Shown here piece by piece: positions 1 to 7,576 of a stretch of DNA of 24,110 bases (the first letter of the stretch is position 1; the number at the start of each line of letters is the position of its first letter). The translations under genes were made by a program, and so were the position numbers. The notes under the pieces were generated by a model. That model had not been told where the DNA came from, searched no databases, and worked only from the letters and a program-made list of their open reading frames with translations. This stretch comes from Desulfobulbaceae bacterium UBA2775 (GTDB taxonomy: Bacteria; Desulfobacterota; Desulfobulbia; Desulfobulbales; Desulfocapsaceae). The stretch spans positions 1 to 24,110 of the forward strand of contig DEIL01000064.1 of the NCBI GenBank assembly GCA_002352445.1, read 5' to 3'.

Positions 1-215
1 ACTTCTCTGGAGTGCTTGACACTACCAGTGGTTTTCTTGTATTCTTATAAAGTTGCACGTTTGATTAGGTTCTTCGTTATTGACATCAATAAACAAATAA
101 GTCCGACCCCTTTTCCAGATCCCTTTTCCATTACGATCCCTTCTCCATTAATAATTTCAGTGAGTTTTGCACTTGTTAGTTTCTCAATATTTCTGAATTT
201 AAGGAATCAATTATT

Positions 216-947
216 ATGACACTAAAATCTTCACTAACTACTGAAATCATCTCGCAAGCTCAATCGTATGATGGAATCCGAGCCGGAGTTGTCCATCTAA
301 AAGACGTTTTGAAAGGTTACTCATATCAAGCTGCTCCAGATGATTCGGGAAGTCAGGGTCAATTGGACGATGGACAGATTGTTAATTGGCCAAAGGAGGC
401 CCGAACAGTATTGATATTGGGGTTGCATCATCCAGAAAAAAACCCTCGTTTAGACTGGTTGGAACGAGGCGATACTTGGGGCAATAGACGTCTTAGGGAA
501 ATATCAAAATTACTTAAACAGTGGTTCCGAAAAGAATGCGGTTTAGATGCTCAACCTCTACCATATCATGTGGCAAAGGGTGGACTATTCCTGAAAGACG
601 CTGCTGTTTTGTCTGGAATTGGTATCATAGGTAGGAATAATTTGTTATTACATCCGGAGTGGGGGCCAAGAATCAGACTTCGTTCTATTCTGTTGGAAGG
701 GGATTTCCAAGCGACAAAAGTACTCAAAGGATTCTCCCCATGTGAAACTTGTGAGGGGTTTTGCCAAAAAGCCTGTCCAATGAATGCTTTTCCTCAAGAA
801 AAATATCGCCGGCCAATATGCCGTAAGCAGATAATTGCTAACGTGGAGAATAAAGTTCCCGATGGAGAAATCGGAGAAAACAGGGAACGCAATTTGGTGA
901 TTAAATATTGCCGTGCTTGTGAATTGTCTTGTCCAGTAGGAGCTTAA
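216..947 (+). CDS. QueG-like protein with two [4Fe-4S] clusters
   Basis: This 243-residue protein resembles the epoxyqueuosine reductase (QueG) family of iron-sulfur proteins but is shorter than true QueG (about 310-380 aa). The segment around residues 128-160 (KDAAVLSGIGIIGRNN, then a conserved hydrophobic strand) matches the QueG core. The C-terminus carries a ferredoxin-like double cluster: C176, C179, C183, C187-Pro for one cluster, and C202, C232, C235, C239-Pro for the other. Small members of this family are often annotated only as '4Fe-4S double cluster binding protein', so queuosine synthesis is not assured. The ATG has an AAGGAA-type ribosome site upstream. The stop follows the last cluster motif (CPVGA) directly, so there is almost no C-terminal tail. 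The next gene is on the same strand 112 bp downstream. Family confidence is good; exact function is uncertain. Confidence 0.8.
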   Translation: MTLKSSLTTEIISQAQSYDGIRAGVVHLKDVLKGYSYQAAPDDSGSQGQLDDGQIVNWPKEARTVLILGLHHPEKNPRLDWLERGDTWGNRRLREISKLLKQWFRKECGLDAQPLPYHVAKGGLFLKDAAVLSGIGIIGRNNLLLHPEWGPRIRLRSILLEGDFQATKVLKGFSPCETCEGFCQKACPMNAFPQEKYRRPICRKQIIANVENKVPDGEIGENRERNLVIKYCRACELSCPVGA

Positions 948-1059
948 ACAGGAATGGGGTTGTTCCCAGATCTTGAGAAGTCGAAAGCAAATGGATACAT
1001 ATTTTAATAATTTACCGAACAACAAAGCGTTATATTAAAAAAGTACACTGTGAGATAAA

Positions 1060-1749
1060 ATGAAAACAATTGGCCTTTTGGGTGGTATGAGTTGGGAAAG
1101 TACGGTTGGTTACTATCGTGCGATTAACGAGGGGGTTAAAAATACCCTTGGAGGTTTACACTCAGCGAAGATCGCTTTGTACAGTGTCGATTTCGAGCCC
1201 ATAGAAAAGCTACAACATGTGGGCGATTGGGGTAGCACGGCAAGAATACTTTCAGAGGCTGCTCAAAGCGTAGAGTCTGCAGGCGCAGATTTTCTACTCA
1301 TTTGTACAAACACTATGCACAAGGTCGCCCCACAAATCGAAAAATCCATCAGCATTCCCTTGCTTCATATCGCTGATGCTACGGCAGAAGTTCTCGTACA
1401 TAAAGGCATCAAAACAGTTGGCTTGTTGGGCACGGCATTCACAATGGAAGAAGATTTCTATAAAGGTCGGTTAAGTGAAAACTATGGACTTAACGTCCTT
1501 GTACCGGGAAAAGATGACAGGCGGGTGGTCCACAATATTATTTACCAAGAACTTTGTTTAGGAAAAATTGAATCCAATTCAAAGGCAGAATATTTACGTA
1601 TTATTGATTCTCTATCTAATCAGGGAGCTGAGGCCGTCATTCTCGGTTGCACCGAAATTGGGATGTTGGTAAATCAACGAGATACAAAAGTAAGATTGTT
1701 AGATACCACAGCAATCCATGCTGAAAAAGCAGTGGAAAATGCAATATAA
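1060..1749 (+). CDS. Aspartate/glutamate racemase family protein
   Basis: This 229-residue protein is a cofactor-independent amino acid racemase of the Asp/Glu/hydantoin racemase family, closest in style to aspartate racemase and YgeA. The N-terminus has the typical IGLLGGMSWEST motif. The two catalytic cysteines sit in CTNTMH (Cys82) and GCTEI (Cys197); they act as the base/acid pair that removes and returns the alpha proton. Length is normal for the family (about 230 aa). The protein is cytosolic with no signal sequence. It would supply a D-amino acid or allow use of one; the substrate (Asp, Glu or broader) cannot be decided from the motifs. The ribosome site is weak (GTGAGATAAA before ATG). 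It may be co-transcribed with the iron-sulfur gene upstream, although a weak promoter-like pair (TTGAGA at 973, TACATA at 996) lies in the gap. Confidence 0.88.
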   Translation: MKTIGLLGGMSWESTVGYYRAINEGVKNTLGGLHSAKIALYSVDFEPIEKLQHVGDWGSTARILSEAAQSVESAGADFLLICTNTMHKVAPQIEKSISIPLLHIADATAEVLVHKGIKTVGLLGTAFTMEEDFYKGRLSENYGLNVLVPGKDDRRVVHNIIYQELCLGKIESNSKAEYLRIIDSLSNQGAEAVILGCTEIGMLVNQRDTKVRLLDTTAIHAEKAVENAI

Positions 1750-1754
1750 TCGGG

Positions 1755-1898
1755 TAGCTTGGGGGGCTCTGCTGCGGTACGGTGCTGCCTTTCTGCAACT
1801 TGAACTCTGCCATCAGGGTCTCTTCACCATGGACCAGTGTCTTACTCTATCCCTACCAGTGGTGTGGGGTATCCATCTTAGCAGCTTTTGTTGAACAT
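1755..1898 (-). pseudogene. Cupin-domain protein remnant (truncated, frameshifted)
   Basis: The minus strand from an ATG at 1898 reads like the N-terminus of a small cupin protein but is broken. A GGTGAGG-type ribosome site precedes the ATG. The first frame reads MFNKSC, stop, DGYPTPLVGIE, stop. A two-base loss then moves the frame, and it continues as KTLVHGEETLMAEF followed by KLQKGSTVPQQS. I recall this pattern from one-domain cupins (PGIxRKTLVxGEKTLMAEF, then HSHPHEQ). The metal-binding HxHxxxQ stretch is degraded to QQSPPSYP, and homology stops where the racemase gene ends. I see at least two in-frame stops, one frameshift and a missing C-terminal two thirds. The identification comes from memory of the family, so it is moderately sure. 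Confidence 0.6.
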
Positions 1899-1987
1899 CT
1901 TTGCCTCACCTTTTATCAGTTCCACACCTTCATTGCCGAAACGTGATGTTTTAATGCACCCACCGCACGTATTTTGCACTTAACGCC

Positions 1988-2019
1988 AAAAAGCACCTAC
2001 AGCCAAAGCTGTAACTGCT
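1988..2019 (-). terminator. Intrinsic terminator after tRNA-Pro
   Basis: On the minus strand, AGCAGTTACAGC and GCTGTAGGTGCT form a 12-position stem (10 Watson-Crick pairs, one G-U, one mismatch) with a TTTG loop. A TTTTT run follows. It lies about 10 bases past the encoded CCA end of tRNA-Pro, the right place to end the tRNA transcript. Confidence 0.75.
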
Positions 2020-2028
2020 TTATTTCAT

Positions 2029-2106
2029 TGGTCGGGGCGGTAGGATTCGAACCTACGACCTCCTGCTCCCAAGGCAGGCGCGCTAACCAGGCTGCGCTAC
2101 GCCCCG
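2029..2106 (-). tRNA. tRNA-Pro (TGG anticodon)
   Basis: The minus strand folds into a full cloverleaf. The 5' acceptor strand CGGGGCG (2106-2100) pairs with CGCCCCG (2039-2033). The anticodon arm has a CCTGC/GCAGG stem around loop CTTGGGA, giving anticodon TGG. The T arm contains GGTTCGAATCC. The discriminator base is A and the CCA end is encoded at 2031-2029. It is the second tRNA of a minus-strand pair, 45 bases after tRNA-Asn. Confidence 0.97.
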
Positions 2107-2115
2107 ACTATAGTC

Positions 2116-2142
2116 AAAAAAGGCTCGATTGGATATCGAGCC
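2116..2142 (-). terminator. Intrinsic terminator-like hairpin between the two tRNAs
   Basis: On the minus strand, GGCTCGAT and ATCGAGCC form a perfect 8-bp stem with a five-base loop, followed directly by TTTTTT. It lies 9 bases after the CCA end of tRNA-Asn and 9 bases before the start of tRNA-Pro. By sequence it is a good rho-independent terminator, so it should limit transcription of tRNA-Pro unless there is readthrough or it serves as a processing signal. Confidence 0.7.
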
Positions 2143-2151
2143 TGAAATTAC

Positions 2152-2227
2152 TGGCTCCTCGGGACGGACTCGAACCGCCGACAAGGTGGTTAACAGCCAC
2201 CCGCTCTACCAACTGAGCTACCGAGGA
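2152..2227 (-). tRNA. tRNA-Asn (GTT anticodon)
   Basis: On the minus strand the acceptor strands TCCTCGG (2227-2221) and CCGAGGA (2162-2156) pair. The D arm reads AGCTCAGTTGGTAGAGC. The anticodon stem-loop has GGTGG/CCACC around CTGTTAA, giving anticodon GTT. The T arm has GGTTCGAGTCC. The discriminator is G and CCA is encoded. It is the first gene of the tRNA pair, 57 bases downstream of a strong promoter. Confidence 0.97.
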
Positions 2228-2284
2228 TTGGCATCATCTGCTCCGCGCATTATCTCCAACGGGGCAAAAATATTGTAGGCGGGG

Positions 2285-2313
2285 AATATAAACCGCACAG
2301 CGACAGGTGTCAA
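2285..2313 (-). promoter_or_regulatory. Sigma-70 promoter of the tRNA-Asn/tRNA-Pro unit
   Basis: On the minus strand a perfect -35 box TTGACA (2313-2308) is followed by exactly 17 bases and then TATATT (2290-2285). The sequence just after the -10 box is CCCCGCC. A GC-rich discriminator like this is typical of stable-RNA promoters under stringent (ppGpp) control. Transcription would start near 2278, about 50 bases before tRNA-Asn. Confidence 0.8.
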
Positions 2314-2389
2314 CAGATTTTTCGGCTAAATTCCTTTTCTTTTTCTCCTGATTCCAGGGTACAACCTGACCAACCATCCAGTTCCCTGT

Positions 2390-2947
2390 TTATTTTTTGC
2401 CAAGCGGAAAACCTTTCAGAATATCACGCACAGAAAGATTTACGTATCCCGAAACCTGATCCTCATCCATATCCTGTAGCAGTCGCCTTGTACCAGTGCC
2501 TCTCCATAAAATTTTATGGTTTTGCGGATCCAGAATATCGATAACGAGAGTACCTTCCTCGTACGATGTAACGGAATCACCCTCTGCAATCTTCCCGGCC
2601 ATGGGTTTAGACAGGGTCTGATACCCATAACCGGAATAAAAATGCTGGACAGATTCCACACGAACCTTGCTCTCAATTGCTCCCAACCAGTTAACAAGAA
2701 AGTCACTCTTCTCACCCTTGACAAAACCTTTTGCCAGGAGATCTTTTTCAACCGCAGCACGAACCAGAACATCAAGTTCAGGATTGTTCACCCTTACATC
2801 ACTTCCCGGTGCTGTTGTGGTTTTAAACCAGGAGAAAACCTTCAATCCCGAAAAATCCGTGGCAGAATCGACATCAATCTCCACCTGTACAGGAACACAG
2901 GATGCCACCAGCAAAGCAACAAAAAAAACACCTGAATTCAACCTCAT
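2390..2947 (-). CDS. DUF4136 family lipoprotein
   Basis: This is a predicted outer-membrane or periplasmic lipoprotein of about 185 residues. The ATG at 2947 is preferred over an upstream GTG (2974): it has GGGGA nine bases upstream, and it gives a clean lipoprotein signal (MRLNSG, hydrophobic stretch, then LLVASC with Cys17 as the lipidated residue). The mature part has the DUF4136 pattern: an early VDFxxxKTFSWF-like segment (FSGLKVFSWFKT), a mid-region 'KGEKSDFLVNW', a GTLVIDILDPQNHKILWRGTG strand pair and a C-terminal VSGYVNLSVRDILKGFP helix. The molecular role of DUF4136 is unknown. It lies 54 bp downstream of the acyltransferase/hydrolase gene on the same strand, so the two are probably one operon linked to envelope lipids. 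No clear terminator was seen in 2314-2389. Confidence 0.8.
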   Translation of the reverse strand: MRLNSGVFFVALLVASCVPVQVEIDVDSATDFSGLKVFSWFKTTTAPGSDVRVNNPELDVLVRAAVEKDLLAKGFVKGEKSDFLVNWLGAIESKVRVESVQHFYSGYGYQTLSKPMAGKIAEGDSVTSYEEGTLVIDILDPQNHKILWRGTGTRRLLQDMDEDQVSGYVNLSVRDILKGFPLGKK

Positions 2948-3001
2948 AGCACTATCCCCATATTCAATTTCCACACTCTACTACAGATATCCTTCTCATG
3001 A

Positions 3002-6000
3002 TTACCTCTGAAACTCCCTGACCGCCTCCATCATTTCAAAAAAATCAGGGTTCGCCTTCTCAAGAGGAGTCTCACCGGGCTCAACTTCGGCAGCATATAT
3101 CGGATCTTTCAATACAACAGAGGCATGCTGGACTTCTTTGCTCTTTGGGAGAATATATTGAACAAAAGTATCCTCTTTTGTAATTTTTTCAAGTCTGCTT
3201 ATGGCCTTAAGCGAAACGGCATCATCGCATTCCGTAAATGCGGAAAAAATTCGTTTTGAAAAGTACTCGCCAGCTTTAAAAGATTCAATAGCTCCATTTA
3301 TTTCCCCGATTAAATGTACAAGTTCCCTGGCCCCGTTGAGGCTGATATAATCATATCGATACGGGTTTGATCCAATCAGTGCTTTCTTATCATTCGGCAA
3401 AGCAGGGGACGTCCGAAGCAGGAATTCTTTCACGCTCCCTGCAATACCCAACCACCCCTCCTTGAGACCTAATGCGGCAGCAAAGAGATAAAGATCCCCG
3501 GTAATTGCAGGATTAGTACAACCTATATAAAAACTGAGTGCACCTCCCATGGACAGACCGCCGATGGAAAGTGACCTCCCGTCTACCGCAGCTGTATCGA
3601 TGGCAAACCGGACATTTTCTTTCCATTCCTGCAGAGTAACACCTTCCATCCCAGTTGGATTTTTAAGGCCATGCCCCTGAAGCAATGGAAGATAGACATC
3701 ATAACCAAGCTCAAAATGAAAAAAGTCTGCAATAGCAGAGAGGAAGTGGGGAGAATCACTCAAACCGTGAACCAGAACAATCGCTTTCTCCGCCACCGTT
3801 TTATGTTCCAGTTTCCTCGGATGGCAGCCTTCACGGATAATCTGCTCGGAGAAATAGGGGAATTCGGCATAATATTCAGGCCATGCTGTTTTACCCTCAC
3901 CACTTTTCAAAGGCATCTTATAATCTTCTAATCTCTTTATAAAATTTGAGATTTTACGCTGAACCATGTCCGCTCTCTTGCCATGCACCAGTATATGTCT
4001 GTCAAAACTCAACAGACAATACTCCTTCTGATCACTTTCGATCAATTCGTATATTTTTCTGCTTCCCTCCGGATCGACAATAGGATTCTTATCAGCCTGA
4101 ATGACCAGAGTGGGCTGTTGAATTGTGCCATACTGCTTTTTTGCAAAATCGAGAAACTTACCAACCTCGTTTACCCCTGCGACAGGATTCTTAATATAGT
4201 TGACATGGGGATTTCCATGGGAGAAGTCTAAAAACCGTTTTTTGCCCTCCCCTTTCATTTTATTCAACATTCGATTCCAGACATCAACCGCCGGCATAAA
4301 ATTGGTGGAATAGTCACTTAACGAGAGTGGAGGGCAAAGAGCAAAAACACCAGCTACCTCGGGTACTCTTGCAGCCAGATTCAGTACTATGCTACCGCCG
4401 ACTGCCACCCCACCCAGAATCACACTATCACAGATATTGCTCATAAGAACAAATCCCCGCTCAACCGCCTCCATCCATTCCTGATACTTCCTTTCGACCA
4501 GATCCTCTGAAGAAGTACCATGTCCCGGCAGACGTGGCGCATATACCCAGAACCCCTCCCGCCTCAAATGATCTGCCAGGCCTCTCACCTCTGCCGGCAC
4601 TGCCAGATAACTATGTACCAGGACGACCCCCCTTTTACGACGAAGAGCTGACAGCAAAAAAGGCCTTCCCAAACAGGCCAGACCCTTCTCTGCCGAGGGA
4701 ATATAGTTTCCACATGCCTTATCATAATCTATAAGCTCCTGCTTTATAAGGTGTCGGATCAAAAGAAGTTTTAATAGAAAGACGGGCTGCCGACCAGTTG
4801 ATCGCAGCAGCTTCTGCAACCTGATCAGCGGTTCCACTTCGTTGGCCATTATCTCTATTGGATTATCAATTCTTCTCTTATGATAACTTAAAGGACGTGA
4901 TAAACTGGAACGGTTCTTAACAAGATAGTCACCATCTTTCCTTACCACACCTTTTTCTATGGCCAGTTGCAGGAAATTTTCATATTTTTTGAAGCGGTCG
5001 TCAGTGACCAGATGTGCCTGACTCCCCTGTAAGGATTTATGCAGAAAAAACTCGCCTTTATAATCCTCTCTGTTGCTAATCAATGAGGCCGCATAAAACA
5101 CCCTTCTTTTAAAATCAGATTCTTTTATACGTTCAAAAGGATACATCCTGATCAAAGAGGCGTACAGATGCTCGTGATTCACGGTAGTCAGCCCATAAAT
5201 ATCACCCATATACCGCTGCATAATTTTATATGCCGGTGCCCGCATCTTTTTCTTCAGCTCATCTGATAGAAAATAGCCCTCAAGTCCATCTCTGAACATA
5301 CTCTCCGTCAGCCATTTCGGATCAAGAAACGGTTCAATTTCAATTGGCTTGCCAAAGCGGACATCCAGATCAACCCCGGACAGCAGCATTGTCCCCTCTG
5401 TCATTATCTCCTCAACCATCCTCTCCGAAATGTCTTTCACCAGCTTTTCGGCAAGAGTCGAGGCAATATTCTCCATGGCCCGAATGGGATAGTAGGTAAG
5501 GTTTACCGGCACAATCACTGTCGGTTGAGTCTTTATTTCGTTCAGATTCTCAATCTTCAGACTTTCCAAAACTGACCAGACTTGAGTTGGAGATGATTCT
5601 GTAAGCTCAAAGATATACCTGCGGTAAAGCTCCGCCGTTAAAGCCAAGGCAGCGGCTCCTGTGCGGGGCTCATGCATTCCGCCGGGATGATCGATCATAA
5701 ACTTGCCGTTGTCCATGATCTTCTTTGTCTTCACCATGCGGCCTTCCGGAAAAATAATCCAGCTGGCCTCCCCGGTAAGCAGACTTTTAACTATCAGTTT
5801 ATCCCTTTTGGGATCGCTGGTGGATACCGCCCCGACGAGATCAAAAAATTTCCCCAGCCCACCACTAAAAAGTGATGCGTCGGCAAGGGACCACACGGGC
5901 GTATCGGTTAAGCCGGAAATATAGGATGGAAGTAAGAGTGTCTCAATACGGGTGAAGTGATTGATCACAAAGATTGCCTGTCCGGAAGGAATATTCTCCT

Positions 6001-6085
6001 TTCCGTGAACAGCAATATCCGCCTTGGAAAGACGGGAAAGAGTTTTTATTGCGAAGCCGGTGGTCAGATATGCAGAACGATTCAT
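3002..6085 (-). CDS. PlsC-type acyltransferase fused to two alpha/beta hydrolases (first one lacks its Ser)
   Basis: This is a 1027-residue multidomain lipid enzyme. Residues about 20-270 form a PlsC-like acyltransferase: motif I is N42-H43-FTRI-E48 (the usual form is NHxxxxD), motif III-like FPEGR is at 112-116, and RTGAA is at 141-145. Residues 280-470 are a helical linker. Residues 484-720 are an alpha/beta hydrolase resembling monoacylglycerol lipase (LVHSY, RLPGHG at 518-523), but the nucleophile elbow reads G-V-A561-V-G. The codon is GCA at 4405-4403. Candidate acid and base residues (Asp665/671, His697/701) remain. Residues 766-1000 are a second hydrolase with an intact elbow G843-L-S845-M-G847, Asp954/955 and His987. 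No signal peptide or clear membrane span is seen. A plausible role is remodelling glycerolipids by deacylation and reacylation, with a DUF4136 lipoprotein downstream. The substrate is unknown. Confidence 0.85.
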   Translation of the reverse strand: MNRSAYLTTGFAIKTLSRLSKADIAVHGKENIPSGQAIFVINHFTRIETLLLPSYISGLTDTPVWSLADASLFSGGLGKFFDLVGAVSTSDPKRDKLIVKSLLTGEASWIIFPEGRMVKTKKIMDNGKFMIDHPGGMHEPRTGAAALALTAELYRRYIFELTESSPTQVWSVLESLKIENLNEIKTQPTVIVPVNLTYYPIRAMENIASTLAEKLVKDISERMVEEIMTEGTMLLSGVDLDVRFGKPIEIEPFLDPKWLTESMFRDGLEGYFLSDELKKKMRAPAYKIMQRYMGDIYGLTTVNHEHLYASLIRMYPFERIKESDFKRRVFYAASLISNREDYKGEFFLHKSLQGSQAHLVTDDRFKKYENFLQLAIEKGVVRKDGDYLVKNRSSLSRPLSYHKRRIDNPIEIMANEVEPLIRLQKLLRSTGRQPVFLLKLLLIRHLIKQELIDYDKACGNYIPSAEKGLACLGRPFLLSALRRKRGVVLVHSYLAVPAEVRGLADHLRREGFWVYAPRLPGHGTSSEDLVERKYQEWMEAVERGFVLMSNICDSVILGGVAVGGSIVLNLAARVPEVAGVFALCPPLSLSDYSTNFMPAVDVWNRMLNKMKGEGKKRFLDFSHGNPHVNYIKNPVAGVNEVGKFLDFAKKQYGTIQQPTLVIQADKNPIVDPEGSRKIYELIESDQKEYCLLSFDRHILVHGKRADMVQRKISNFIKRLEDYKMPLKSGEGKTAWPEYYAEFPYFSEQIIREGCHPRKLEHKTVAEKAIVLVHGLSDSPHFLSAIADFFHFELGYDVYLPLLQGHGLKNPTGMEGVTLQEWKENVRFAIDTAAVDGRSLSIGGLSMGGALSFYIGCTNPAITGDLYLFAAALGLKEGWLGIAGSVKEFLLRTSPALPNDKKALIGSNPYRYDYISLNGARELVHLIGEINGAIESFKAGEYFSKRIFSAFTECDDAVSLKAISRLEKITKEDTFVQYILPKSKEVQHASVVLKDPIYAAEVEPGETPLEKANPDFFEMMEAVREFQR

Positions 6086-6153
6086 GGTCGGCCCTGATCA
6101 GGTTATGAACCACTTGGTTTTATGAGTAGGTAGCGACGACTACTCGCTCATTA

Positions 6154-7545
6154 TCACGTACCATAGACAACTCCTGGGAGCCAGGTAGCAAGGCCCGGCC
6201 AGAACCATAGAATAATCAACATTACAAGTTGCAGAAAGATGAAGGGGATCACTCCTTTATAAATCTGCATCGTGGTCACAGAGTCTGGTGCCACTCCCCG
6301 GAGATAAAATAATGCAAAGCCAAAGGGAGGTGTCAGAAATGAAGTCTGAAGATTAATAGCAATCATAACACCAAGCCAAACCGGGTCAAGCCCCATCATG
6401 AGCAGAATTGGACCGACAATGGGTACTACGACAAAGGTGATTTCAAAAAAATCAAGGAAAAAACCCATGACGAACATGATAAGCATCACCACCAGGAAGG
6501 CACTGCCTACCCCACCCGGCAAACCGGTCAACAGATTGTGAACAACGTCATCACCTTCAAAGCCACGAAAGACGAGAGAGAACATGCTGGCTCCCAGCAA
6601 AATGATAAACACCATGCAGTTGACATGGGTACTGGTTATCATGACCTCCCTCAAAATTTTCAGACTCAGCTGTCCTTTGATCGCTGTTAAGAGGATACCA
6701 CCCACACAACCGACTGATGCCGCCTCTGTTGGCGTAGCCAGTCCAGCCAGAATGGAACCAAGCACCCCCAGGATAAGCAATAGAGGAGGTATCAATACTT
6801 TGACAACTTTGACCCAGAGTTTATAGCCGGTTACGCTTTTTAGAATCTCATCCGGCAGAGCGGGGGCAGCTTCAGGTTTAAGTGCTGCTATGATGCCTAT
6901 ATAAAGAATGTATAGTCCCACCAGAACAAGGCCTGGAAGCAGGGCGCCAACAAACAAGTCACCAACAGAGACCGATGTGGGAGAAAAGTTGCCCAGTGCC
7001 AGTTGGGCCTGCTGGTGTGCTGAGCTGATTACATCTCCCAGAATAATCAGAATTATACTGGGTGGAATGATTTGCCCAAGTGTGCCCGAAGCCGCTACAA
7101 TTCCTGCCGCAAGGGAAGGAGAGTAGTTGAACCGCAGCATTGAAGGCAATGAAATCAATCCCATGGTAACTACTGTTGCCCCGACAATTCCGGTTGAAGC
7201 CGCTAACATTGCCCCAACAATGCAGACTGAAATTCCAAGACCACCTCTGACTTTGCCAAAGAGCATGCCCATGGTTTCCAGCAGTTCCTCAGAAATTTTG
7301 GCACGCTCAAGCATTACCCCCATAAAAATAAACAAGGGAATTGCAATAAGTGTCTGGTTTCCCATGACACCCAAAATACGTTCGGGATATGCCGCCAGGA
7401 AGGTGAGATCAAACACCCCCGTAAATACGCCAAAGAGTGCAAACAGAATAGCAGTACCGGCTAAACTGAATGCTACAGGATACCCCATTAGAAGCACTGC
7501 AACAGCAACTCCAAACATTAAAACTGGATACAATTCGTGAGGCAT
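6154..7545 (-). CDS. dctM: TRAP transporter 1, large permease (DctM family)
   Basis: This is the 463-residue integral membrane subunit that carries out sodium-driven uptake in a TRAP system. It is hydrophobic throughout (about 11-12 spans). Family motifs include STGIVGATVV (about 117-126), GTLGQIIPPS (154-163), a second-repeat GLATPTEAASVG and the late LTPPFGFALFYLRG. This last form is shared with TRAP 2 and is typical of the mannitol/chloroaromatic type (FcbT3-like, COG4664). It is slightly longer than usual because of a polar insertion after residue 170 (around SSAHQQAQ). The gene starts 31 bp after the small permease gene. No Shine-Dalgarno is visible before its ATG, which suggests translational coupling. 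The symbol is generic; C4-dicarboxylate specificity is not implied. Confidence 0.93.
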   Translation of the reverse strand: MPHELYPVLMFGVAVAVLLMGYPVAFSLAGTAILFALFGVFTGVFDLTFLAAYPERILGVMGNQTLIAIPLFIFMGVMLERAKISEELLETMGMLFGKVRGGLGISVCIVGAMLAASTGIVGATVVTMGLISLPSMLRFNYSPSLAAGIVAASGTLGQIIPPSIILIILGDVISSAHQQAQLALGNFSPTSVSVGDLFVGALLPGLVLVGLYILYIGIIAALKPEAAPALPDEILKSVTGYKLWVKVVKVLIPPLLLILGVLGSILAGLATPTEAASVGCVGGILLTAIKGQLSLKILREVMITSTHVNCMVFIILLGASMFSLVFRGFEGDDVVHNLLTGLPGGVGSAFLVVMLIMFVMGFFLDFFEITFVVVPIVGPILLMMGLDPVWLGVMIAINLQTSFLTPPFGFALFYLRGVAPDSVTTMQIYKGVIPFIFLQLVMLIILWFWPGLATWLPGVVYGT

Positions 7546-7576
7546 AAATGTTTTTTATTTTAAATTGAAAATGATA

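Noticed and set aside
1..219. Open frame to the window edge, ending in an ATGA overlap with the QueG-like start
   Set aside because: The sequence is a low-complexity hydrophobic, Ser/Pro-rich translation with no recognisable family, a TTG start and no ribosome site. The overlap alone is not enough. It could still be the end of a gene cut by the window.
22..1863. CTACCAGTGGT occurs at 22-32 and 1853-1863, flanking the first two genes as a possible direct repeat
   Set aside because: Chance 11-base matches are expected many times in 24 kb, and the flanks do not extend the match. It is not adequate evidence of an insertion target duplication.
2516..3011. Plus-strand open frames opposite the DUF4136 gene
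   Set aside because: Their translations match no family and lie fully antisense to a gene with a clear lipobox and domain.
6118..6150. GAGTAG/CTACTC hairpin after the TRAP 1 large permease
   Set aside because: The stem is only six pairs with a ten-base loop and no real T run, too weak to call a terminator.
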